DNA of 64,000 nucleotides from Nocardioides islandensis (lineage in GTDB: Bacteria > Actinomycetota > Actinomycetes > Propionibacteriales > Nocardioidaceae): contig NZ_JADKPN010000008.1 in NCBI RefSeq assembly GCF_015352455.1, forward strand, positions 124,001 to 188,000. Direction: 5' to 3'. Below, piece after piece: positions 8,995 to 16,735 of this stretch; the stretch's first letter is position 1, and each line of letters starts with the position of its first letter. The notes below the pieces were generated by a model. It had not been told where the DNA came from and did no database searches. It saw nothing but the letters and a program-made list of their open reading frames with translations. The position numbers and the translations under genes were made by a program.

Positions 8995-9062
8995 ATCAGG
9001 CGCCAGGTCGAGGAGCGTCGGCTCGGTCCGAGCCTGCGAGGAACGAGCGACGCGTCTCGAGA
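8969..9062. repeat. REP-like palindromic repeat cluster (divergent copy)
   Basis: Contains two near-identical GGTCCGAGCNTGCGAGGA segments and a GGTCGAGGAGCG...CGTCTCGAGACC palindrome. This is a diverged member of the dispersed element also found at 10827, 41488, 51996, 60971 and 62921. The 3' end of the minus-strand hydrolase gene reads through it. Confidence 0.6.
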
Positions 9063-9859
9063 CCCGCTGAGGATTCCAGGGCTCTGACCACCTCGGCGAT
9101 CACCCGCGGGTCGAAGGCCAGCCCGCCGTGCGAGGCGGTCACCTCGACCGCCACCGCCAGCGGGTCGACGCACGCGCGCCAGTCGACGATGCCGTCGCGC
9201 TTGGAGTAGATCGCGGTGAAGGCGACACCACCGGGCAGCGGCCGGCGGCTCTCGTCGAAGCTCTGCCGCGCGCAGTCGCCGGCGACGCAGTCCTCCGACA
9301 TCAGCCCCGGCCAGCCGGCGCGGCTGAGGCGGACCAGCATCTCGACGCTCTTGGTCAGCGCGGCGTGGTGGGCACCCGGGGCCAGCATCGGGCTGCCGAG
9401 GGTGACGATCCCGGCGACCAGGTCCGGGCGGCGTACGGCGAGGCCCCGGGCCAGCATCCCGCCCAGGCTGTGCCCCACGATCTGCACCCGGCTGCCGCGG
9501 CGCAGCACGATCGACTCCAGCCGCGACTCGAGCTGGGCCGCGGCGTTGAGCGTGCACCCGGCGTTCACGTGGATCGAGGACCGGTAGGTGCGGTAGCCCG
9601 CCTCGCGGAGCACGCGCGCCATCGGCGCCAGCGTCGCGTCGCCGGCCAGGAAACCCGGCACCAGGATGACCGGCGTGGCGTGCCGGACCGCGGCGCTCCC
9701 GGCGTACGGCGAGCGGCGCCGCACGCGACGTCGCTCGATCGCCCCGATCGCGAACCGCCCCGCCTCGGCGACCATGCTCGCCTCGCGGAGCACGGCCCGG
9801 ACACCCGGAGCGGAGAACCCCTCCGGTGTCAGCCAGGGCGCGAGAGGCGTCGCGGTCAT
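8996..9859 (-). CDS. Lipase-like alpha/beta hydrolase
   Basis: A 287-residue serine hydrolase: VILVPGFLAGD (oxyanion strand), then VQIVGHSLGGMLARGLAVRRP with the nucleophile elbow GHSLGG at about residues 129-134, resembling EstA/LipB triacylglycerol lipases. FTAIYSKRDGIVDW and SHGGLAF fit the Asp and His regions. There is no obvious signal peptide, so it may be cytoplasmic. About 25 C-terminal residues after ALESSAG are encoded by the repeat cluster and are probably not part of the fold. ATG 9859 follows TAACCT (minus strand, 9867-9872) by 7 nt; that hexamer overlaps a 16-bp palindrome. Confidence 0.8.
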   Translation of the reverse strand: MTATPLAPWLTPEGFSAPGVRAVLREASMVAEAGRFAIGAIERRRVRRRSPYAGSAAVRHATPVILVPGFLAGDATLAPMARVLREAGYRTYRSSIHVNAGCTLNAAAQLESRLESIVLRRGSRVQIVGHSLGGMLARGLAVRRPDLVAGIVTLGSPMLAPGAHHAALTKSVEMLVRLSRAGWPGLMSEDCVAGDCARQSFDESRRPLPGGVAFTAIYSKRDGIVDWRACVDPLAVAVEVTASHGGLAFDPRVIAEVVRALESSAGLETRRSFLAGSDRADAPRPGA

Positions 9860-9868
9860 GTCCTCAAG

Positions 9869-9884
9869 GTTACCCAGAGGTAAC
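9869..9884. promoter_or_regulatory. 16-bp palindrome overlapping the hydrolase -10 (putative operator)
   Basis: GTTACC-CAGA-GGTAAC lies in the 56-bp divergent region between two hydrolase genes and overlaps the minus-strand -10 hexamer at 9867-9872. Perfect dyads of this size are typical TetR-class targets; no regulator gene is adjacent, so the binding protein is unknown. Confidence 0.5.
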
Positions 9885-9915
9885 GCCTGATACGTCGAAT
9901 GCTTGGATAGCCGGC

Positions 9916-10824
9916 GTGACGAACGACGCTGACGTCGCGGTCTCGGGAGAGCTGTTCGCGCCCGGCGCGCCGGGGGTGGAGATCTGCTACCAGACGTTCG
10001 GCAGTCCCGACGGCGACCCGCTGCTGCTGGTGATGGGCCTCGGCGGCCCGATGACCTGGTGGGACCCGGCGCTGTGCCGGATGCTCGCCGAGCGCGGCTT
10101 CTACGTCATCCGCTTCGACAACCGCGACACCGGCCGCTCGACCAAGGTCCCGGGGCGGGTGACGCGCTCGATGCTGGTCCGGGCGTTCGCCGGGCGCCGG
10201 GTGCGCGCGGCGTACGGCCTGCGCGACCTGGCCGCCGACGCCTTCGCGCTGCTCGACCACCTCGGCCTCGAGGCCGCCCACCTGGTCGGGGTGTCGATGG
10301 GCGGGATGATCGTGCAGACGATGGCGATCGAGCGCCCCCAGCGGGTGCTCTCCCTGACCAGCATCATGTCCACGACCGGAAAGCGGTCGGTGGGCTGGCA
10401 GCACCCGCGCCTGCTGCCGACGCTGGTCGCGCGACGCGGGCGCGGTCGTACGGCGTACGCCCAGGGCTCGGCCGCGATCTGGGCGCTGATCGGCTCCCCG
10501 CTCTACCCCAACGACCCCGAGTCGGTGCTCGCGAAGGCCCACGAGACGTTCGACCGCGGGTACTCCGCCGGCGGCGTGCTGCGCCAGATGATGGCCGTCA
10601 CGACCCAGGAGAACCGGAGTGCTCAGCTGCGCGCGGTCCGCGTCCCCGCCCTGGTCGTCCACGGCACCGAGGACAAGATGGTGCACGTGTCCGGGGGCCG
10701 GGCCACCGCCGCGGCCATCCCGGGAGCCGAGCTGCTGCTCGTCGACGGGATGGGCCACGACCTCCCGCCCGCCCTGTTCGAGACCTTCGCCGACGCAATC
10801 CGTCGGACTGCGGACCGCGCCTGA
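9916..10824 (+). CDS. Alpha/beta hydrolase (esterase/peroxidase-like)
   Basis: A 302-residue alpha/beta hydrolase. LLLVMGLGGPMTWW is the oxyanion loop, FDNRDTGRST a family marker, and HLVGVSMGGMIVQTMA carries the nucleophile Ser in GVSMGG. PALVVHGTEDKMV gives the acid and DGMGHDLP the catalytic His. This architecture matches esterases annotated as non-haem peroxidase-like or hydrolysing small esters; the substrate is unknown. GTG 9916 fits the start of the conserved region. Divergent from the lipase-like gene; a REP-type hairpin follows its stop. Confidence 0.8.
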   Translation: MTNDADVAVSGELFAPGAPGVEICYQTFGSPDGDPLLLVMGLGGPMTWWDPALCRMLAERGFYVIRFDNRDTGRSTKVPGRVTRSMLVRAFAGRRVRAAYGLRDLAADAFALLDHLGLEAAHLVGVSMGGMIVQTMAIERPQRVLSLTSIMSTTGKRSVGWQHPRLLPTLVARRGRGRTAYAQGSAAIWALIGSPLYPNDPESVLAKAHETFDRGYSAGGVLRQMMAVTTQENRSAQLRAVRVPALVVHGTEDKMVHVSGGRATAAAIPGAELLLVDGMGHDLPPALFETFADAIRRTADRA

Positions 10825-10826
10825 AA

Positions 10827-10870
10827 CCGCCGGTCGAGGAGGCCGCTGGCGCGACCTCCTCGACCAGCGG
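10827..10870. terminator. REP-derived hairpin between convergent genes
   Basis: GGTCGAGGAGG (10832-10842) pairs with CCTCCTCGACC (10855-10865), extended by four more pairs beyond one mismatch. It begins 3 bp after the hydrolase stop and ends 6 bp before the ugpC stop, so it could terminate both transcripts. Its arms are the GGTCGAGGAG core of the dispersed repeat. Confidence 0.6.
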
Positions 10871-10875
10871 GCGAA

Positions 10876-11970
<1,095 letters not shown>

Positions 11971-12021
11971 GATGTGTTGCTCCCTTCACCGGCAGGTACG
12001 TGCCGGACGATCCGTCGTGAA

Positions 12022-12039
12022 GTGACGCCTGTCACGCTA
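12022..12039 (-). promoter_or_regulatory. Putative ugpC promoter hexamer with overlapping dyad
   Basis: Minus-strand TAGCGT (12034-12039) is a good -10. The dyad GTGAC-GCCT-GTCAC (12022-12035) covers the expected start point about 60 nt upstream of the ugpC ATG. This suggests ugpC has regulation separate from lacI. Confidence 0.45.
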
Positions 12040-12048
12040 GGGGTGGTG

Positions 12049-13104
12049 TCAACCCTCGCGCTCCACCCCACTGAGTGGGGCGGCGAACGGAGCGGCCATC
12101 GAGTCCCCCGGCAGCAGCGGCATGTCCATGACCACCGACTCCTTCTCGGCCGGGTCCAGCAGGATCCGGACCGCCTCCTGGCCCATCTCGAAGAACGGCA
12201 GGGCCACCGAGGCCAGGGTCGGGCGCATCCACCGGCCCAGCTCGCTGCCGTCGAAGGAGATGACCGAGACCTCCCCCGGTACGGCGAGGGGGACGTCGGC
12301 CAGCGCGTGGTAGACGCCCCAGGCGACCCGGTCGTTGAGGCAGACGACCGCCCGGGGGCGGCCCCCGCGGTCCAGCCAGCCGGCCAGCGCGCCGTACGCG
12401 TCGTCGAGGTTCCACGGGCACTCGAGCCTCGCCGCCACCCTGACGCCGTCCTCGGCGAGCCGCTCCACCAGTCCGTCGACCCGCACGCCGGCGAGCGCCT
12501 CGGTCGTGGTGTCCTCGCCGACGACGACGATGCCGTCGGTGAGCCCGGCCCCGATCAGGGCCTCGGCCGCCCGCCGGCCGCCGCCGCGGTCGTCGGGGAG
12601 CACGCTGGGGTACGGCGAGGAGGTGTCGATGCAGTTCACGGTCACCACGCGGGTGCCGGCCAGGCCCTGGGGCAGCCGGATCGACGAAGTGGTCCGGGCG
12701 ACGAAGAGCAGCCCGTCGACCTGCCGGTCGACGAACTCGTGCACGAGCTCGGTGGTCGTGCGGGTGTCGCCGTCGGTCTCGCCGATCATTAGCACGTGGT
12801 CCTGCTGGCGTGCCGCCGCGTTGGCGCCGGCGAGGATCCGCGCGGAGAACATGCCGCCCGCGACGTAGTCGGTGACGACGCCGATGATGCGGGTGGACGC
12901 CGTGCGCAGGCTCTGGGCGGTCCGGTTCGGCCGGTACCCGAGCTCCTGGGCGGCCAGCTGCACCCGCTCCTCGGTGTCGCTGGAGATCCGCATCTCCAGC
13001 GTGCGCCCGTTGAGGATGTACGACGCGGTGGTGGCCGACACGCCTGCGCGGGCGGCCACGTCGGTCAGGGTCGGCTTGCCGGATCTCGTGCCCGTCCGCG
13101 ACAC
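12049..13104 (-). CDS. LacI-family transcriptional regulator
   Basis: A 351-residue LacI/GalR regulator. The N-terminal HTH reads PTLTDVAARAGVSATTASYILNG with hinge YRPNRTAQSLRT. The periplasmic-binding-like core contains IGVVTDYVAGGMFSARIL, GLLFVART and VICFDGSE-like VSVISFDGSELGRWMRP. GTG 13104 is chosen over ATG 13119 because GAGGGAGGTGG lies directly upstream of the GTG. It faces the solute-binding-protein operon, whose promoter carries a LacI-type dyad at 13251-13266, so it most likely represses that operon until an alpha-galactoside is present (inference). Confidence 0.9.
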   Translation of the reverse strand: MSRTGTRSGKPTLTDVAARAGVSATTASYILNGRTLEMRISSDTEERVQLAAQELGYRPNRTAQSLRTASTRIIGVVTDYVAGGMFSARILAGANAAARQQDHVLMIGETDGDTRTTTELVHEFVDRQVDGLLFVARTTSSIRLPQGLAGTRVVTVNCIDTSSPYPSVLPDDRGGGRRAAEALIGAGLTDGIVVVGEDTTTEALAGVRVDGLVERLAEDGVRVAARLECPWNLDDAYGALAGWLDRGGRPRAVVCLNDRVAWGVYHALADVPLAVPGEVSVISFDGSELGRWMRPTLASVALPFFEMGQEAVRILLDPAEKESVVMDMPLLPGDSMAAPFAAPLSGVEREG

Positions 13105-13217
13105 GTCCACCTCCCTCACTCACGTCGCCCTGTCACCCGGGAACCAGGCCGGAACTGGAACCGACAACCACGGAAATACGTGCACGTCAAGCGTCATTCA
13201 TGTTGCGGAACCGTTGC

Positions 13218-13266
13218 TTGACACCCTGCGTGGTCAGCGGCAGTCTTCCTGCTGATTCGTTTCAGC
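13218..13266 (+). promoter_or_regulatory. Alpha-galactoside operon promoter with LacI-type operator
   Basis: TTGACA (13218-13223) and CAGTCT (13241-13246) are separated by 17 bp. The dyad GCTGATTCGTTTCAGC (13251-13266), centred on CG as LacI-family operators are, covers the predicted start point, as expected for repression. The mRNA leader would be about 130 nt to ATG 13385. Confidence 0.6.
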
Positions 13267-13384
13267 AGTGAGGTCTATCACAGCCTGGCCCGAATCGGCA
13301 GTCCCACGGAGGCGTCACCTGGACAGAAACATCCTGGCCAGCTCGGACGGCGCCGCAACGCAATACACGAGGAGAACTCCCAGG

Positions 13385-14689
13385 ATGCGAATCCCCGTCA
13401 AGAAGAGCACGTCGCTGCTCGGCGTCGTGGCGCTCGCCGCGGGCCTGACCCTGACCGCCTGCGGTGGCAGCGACGGTGGCAGCGGCAGCGACAGCAGCAC
13501 CGTCACCATCTGGTCCAGCGTCGACCAGCCTGTCCAGGACGGCCTTCTCAAGGCCCTCGAGTCGAAGGTCTCCGGCGACGGGATCAAGATCGAGTGGAAG
13601 AAGGTCGAGAACATCAACCAGCTGATCATGACCAAGATCCAGGCTGGCGACACCCCCGACATCGCGTTCATCCCGCAGCCGGGCGTCGTCAAGGACATGG
13701 CCAGCCTCGACGCCATCCAGCCCCTCGACGACGTCGTCTCGCAGGCCGACAAGGACAGCATGGTCCCCGGCACCCTCGAGGCCGGCACCGTCGACGGCAA
13801 GCTCTACGGCCTGCTCGTCTCGGCCAACGTCAAGGGCCTGATCTTCTACCCGAAGAAGGCGTGGGAGGCCGCGGGCTACCCGACGAGCGTCGAGTCGATC
13901 GATGACCTGAACGCCCTCACCGAGCAGATCAAGAGTGACGGCAACACGCCGTGGTGCATGGGCATCGAGTCCGACACCGCGACCGGCTGGCCGGCCACCG
14001 ACTGGTTCGAGACGCTGGTCGCCAAGTACGGCGGCGTCGACGAGTACAACAGCTGGGTCAGCCACGACACGCCGTTCGACTCCGACGTCGTCCGCCAGGC
14101 GGCCGACGAGTTCTCGACGCTGCTGTTCACCGAGGGCAACGTGCTGGGCGGCCAGGAGGCCATCGCGAGCACGAACTTCGGCACCGCGGGCAACCCGATG
14201 TTCGACAAGAAGGGCCCGGGCTGCTGGATGTACAACCAGGGCTCGTTCATCACCGGCTTCTTCCCGAAGGACATCGTCGCCAACCTCGACGACGAGGTCG
14301 GGGTGTTCGGCTTCCCGCCGGCCACCGCCGGAGGCGACAACCCGATCATCGGTGGTGGCGACATGGCCACGCTGCTCAACGACTCCGACAACGCCAAGAA
14401 GGTGCTGGCCGCGCTGGCCGCCACCGACATCGGCAACGACGCGGCGCCGAGCAGCTCATTCATCTCCCCGCACAAGGACTTCGACGCGTCGCTCTACCCG
14501 AACGACCTGACGCGGAGCTACGCCGAGGTCATCAGCGGCACGACCGCCTTCCTGTTCGACGGTTCCGACCAGATGCCCGGCGAAGTCGGTGCCGGCACCT
14601 TCTGGAAGGACATGACCGCGTGGATCAGCGGTCAGGAGGACCTCGACACGGCGTTGAGCAACATCGACGCCAGCTGGCCCAGCAGCTAG
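13385..14689 (+). CDS. ABC transporter sugar-binding lipoprotein
   Basis: A 434-residue extracellular solute-binding protein (family 1) with a lipoprotein signal: basic KK, hydrophobic core, lipobox LTAC with Cys26. The mature part has TIWSSVDQPVQ, the ligand-loop GDTPDIAFIPQPG, and a C-terminal lobe containing GGGDMATLL. It would capture an oligosaccharide, probably an alpha-galactoside given the linked GH36 enzyme, and deliver it to the two permeases downstream. GAGGAG precedes ATG 13385. A strong hairpin follows its stop. Confidence 0.9.
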   Translation: MRIPVKKSTSLLGVVALAAGLTLTACGGSDGGSGSDSSTVTIWSSVDQPVQDGLLKALESKVSGDGIKIEWKKVENINQLIMTKIQAGDTPDIAFIPQPGVVKDMASLDAIQPLDDVVSQADKDSMVPGTLEAGTVDGKLYGLLVSANVKGLIFYPKKAWEAAGYPTSVESIDDLNALTEQIKSDGNTPWCMGIESDTATGWPATDWFETLVAKYGGVDEYNSWVSHDTPFDSDVVRQAADEFSTLLFTEGNVLGGQEAIASTNFGTAGNPMFDKKGPGCWMYNQGSFITGFFPKDIVANLDDEVGVFGFPPATAGGDNPIIGGGDMATLLNDSDNAKKVLAALAATDIGNDAAPSSSFISPHKDFDASLYPNDLTRSYAEVISGTTAFLFDGSDQMPGEVGAGTFWKDMTAWISGQEDLDTALSNIDASWPSS

Positions 14690-14726
14690 CGGCAGGCCGC
14701 CCACACATCGAGTAGCACCCAAGATC

Positions 14727-14761
14727 GCCGGGGGCGCGGGTCTAGCGCCCGCGCCCCCGGC
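14727..14761 (+). terminator. Strong intra-operon hairpin after the binding-protein gene
   Basis: A perfect 14-bp stem (GCCGGGGGCGCGGG and its complement) over the 7-nt loop TCTAGCG, followed by GGTGCTTTGTTG rather than a long U-run. In ABC operons such elements often let binding-protein mRNA exceed permease mRNA, either by partial termination or 3'-end protection. Confidence 0.75.
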
Positions 14762-14818
14762 GGTGCTTTGTTGGACCCCAGACGGCTTTTCTCAGGCCCC
14801 TGTCAGAAAGGTTCGCGG

Positions 14819-15802
14819 ATGCTGGCCAAGGCACTCACCGCGCTGATCACGGTGGCCATCGGTATCGGTGGCGCCATGCTCGTGTACTACCTGCTCAACA
14901 AGATCGCCGAGCTGCTCCCCGAGCGGTGGGAGGACCGGATCAAGCCGTACCTCTACATCCTGCCGGCGTTCCTCGCGATCTCCGTCTACCTCATCTACCC
15001 GGCGGTGCTCACCGTCATCAACAGCTTCAAGGACCGGTTCTCCCGCAACTGGGTGGGCACGCAGAACTACTCCGACCTGTTGAGCTCGCCCGCCTTCCGG
15101 GACACGCTGCTCAACACGTTGCTGTGGATCCTCATCGTGCCCGCCGTGACGGTCATCCTCGGCCTCCTCGTCGCGACCCTGGCCGACCGTCTGGAGCCCA
15201 GCGGCGAGAAGCTGGCCAAGACGATCATCTTCCTGCCGATGGCCATCAGCATGGTCGGTGCGGCGACGATCTGGCGCTTCGTCTACTACGCCGCGCCGGC
15301 CGGCCAGTCACAGATCGGCCTGCAGAACGCCCTCCTCGGCGTCTTCGGCAAGGACCCGGTGGCCTGGCTGCAGCAGAGCCAGTTCCACCTCAACAGCCTG
15401 CTGCTCATGGTGGTGCTGCTCTGGTCCCAGATCGGGTTCTCGATGGTGCTCTTGTCGGCGGCCGTGAAGGGCGTGCCGGTCGACACCCTCGAGGCGGCCC
15501 GCATCGACGGGGCCGGTGAGCGGCAGATCTTCTTCCGCGTGGTGGTGCCGCAGATCAAGGGCACGATCATCACGGTGTTCATCACCGTGACCATCGGCGT
15601 GATGAAGATCTTCGACATCGTCTACGTGATGACGAACGGCAACTTCAACACCAACGTGCTGGGCAACGAGTTCTACAACCAGTTCTCGACCAACTTCAAC
15701 AGCGGTGCCGCCGCCGCGATCGTCGTGATGCTGATGCTCGCGGTGATCCCGATCATGTGGTACCAGGTGCGGCACTTCAAGGCCGAGGAGGCGAACGCAT
15801 GA
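14819..15802 (+). CDS. Sugar ABC transporter permease (MalF/UgpA type)
   Basis: A 327-residue permease with about seven membrane segments. The binding-protein-dependent transport motif is EAARIDGAGERQIFFRVVVPQIKG (begins about residue 224), which contacts the ATPase. An extra hydrophobic N-terminal segment (residues 2-26) precedes the usual PYLYILPAFLAISVYLIYP helix. ATG 14819 has AAAGG upstream. It overlaps the next permease gene as ATGA, so the two subunits are translationally coupled. Confidence 0.92.
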   Translation: MLAKALTALITVAIGIGGAMLVYYLLNKIAELLPERWEDRIKPYLYILPAFLAISVYLIYPAVLTVINSFKDRFSRNWVGTQNYSDLLSSPAFRDTLLNTLLWILIVPAVTVILGLLVATLADRLEPSGEKLAKTIIFLPMAISMVGAATIWRFVYYAAPAGQSQIGLQNALLGVFGKDPVAWLQQSQFHLNSLLLMVVLLWSQIGFSMVLLSAAVKGVPVDTLEAARIDGAGERQIFFRVVVPQIKGTIITVFITVTIGVMKIFDIVYVMTNGNFNTNVLGNEFYNQFSTNFNSGAAAAIVVMLMLAVIPIMWYQVRHFKAEEANA

Positions 15803-16728
15803 CCAGCACGCAGACCACTCCGGCTGCGGCCACCCCGACCGCCAAGCAGCGCAAGCAGAACACCGGCGGCGGGCACGCCGACGCCAACCCGGCCAAGGCC
15901 GGCTGGGCGACCAAGCTCGTCCTGGCCATCTTGTGCGTGCTGTGGATCGTGCCGATCTTCGGCACCTTCGTGACGTCGTTCCGTCCGCTGGACGACGCCA
16001 ACAGCACCGGCTGGTGGAACGTCTTCACCCACCCCGGGGACCTCGGTCACCTGACGCTGGACAACTACCAGCGGGCCATCGACGGCTCCAACATGGGCGC
16101 GGACATGATCAACAGCCTGGCGATCGCGCTGCCGGCGACGTTCATCCCGATCCTGGTGGCGGCCTTCGCGGCGTACGCCTTCACGTTCATGGAGTTCTGG
16201 GGACGCGACTTCCTGTTCCTGGCGATCGTCAGCCTGCTGGTCGTGCCGAACTACGTGGCGTTCGTCCCGTTGCTGAAGATCTACCGCGACCTCAACCTCA
16301 ACGGCACGTTCGCGGCGGTGTGGCTGGCCCACATCGGCTTCGGCATGTCGCTGGCCATCTACATCCTGCGCAACTACATGGCCACCCTCCCCAAGACGGT
16401 GATCGAGTCCGCCAAGATCGACGGGGCCAGCCACTTCCAGACGTTCTTCAAGCTGATCCTGCCGATGTCGGTGCCCGCACTGGCGTCGTTCGCGATCTTC
16501 CAGTTCCTCTGGGTGTGGAACGACCTGCTGGTGGCGCTGCTGTTCATCGGGCCCGGTGAGAACGAGCCGGTGACCATCGGCCTGACCCACCTGAAGCAGC
16601 AGCTGGGCCAGGGCTGGGAGCTCACGACCGCGGGTGCGTTCATCACGATGCTCCTGCCGATCGCGGTGTTCCTCGGCCTCCAGCGCTTCTTCATCCGCGG
16701 TCTCACGGCCGGCGCCGTCAAGGGCTGA
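15799..16728 (+). CDS. Sugar ABC transporter permease (MalG/UgpE type)
   Basis: A 309-residue second permease subunit. A polar, Thr/Ala/Lys-rich cytoplasmic tail of about 45 residues precedes six helices starting VLAILCVLWIVPIFGTFVTS. The EAA-loop is ESAKIDGASHFQTFFKLILP and the C-terminus ends RFFIRGLTAGAVKG, typical of MalG relatives. It starts with the ATGA overlap and ends 7 bp before the alpha-galactosidase start. Confidence 0.92.
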   Translation: MTSTQTTPAAATPTAKQRKQNTGGGHADANPAKAGWATKLVLAILCVLWIVPIFGTFVTSFRPLDDANSTGWWNVFTHPGDLGHLTLDNYQRAIDGSNMGADMINSLAIALPATFIPILVAAFAAYAFTFMEFWGRDFLFLAIVSLLVVPNYVAFVPLLKIYRDLNLNGTFAAVWLAHIGFGMSLAIYILRNYMATLPKTVIESAKIDGASHFQTFFKLILPMSVPALASFAIFQFLWVWNDLLVALLFIGPGENEPVTIGLTHLKQQLGQGWELTTAGAFITMLLPIAVFLGLQRFFIRGLTAGAVKG

Positions 16729-16735
16729 CCAGGGA

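Noticed and set aside
13162..13190. Divergent lacI promoter (minus-strand TTGACG at 13185-13190)
   Set aside because: No acceptable -10 hexamer lies 16-19 bp away, so I could not support a specific promoter for lacI.
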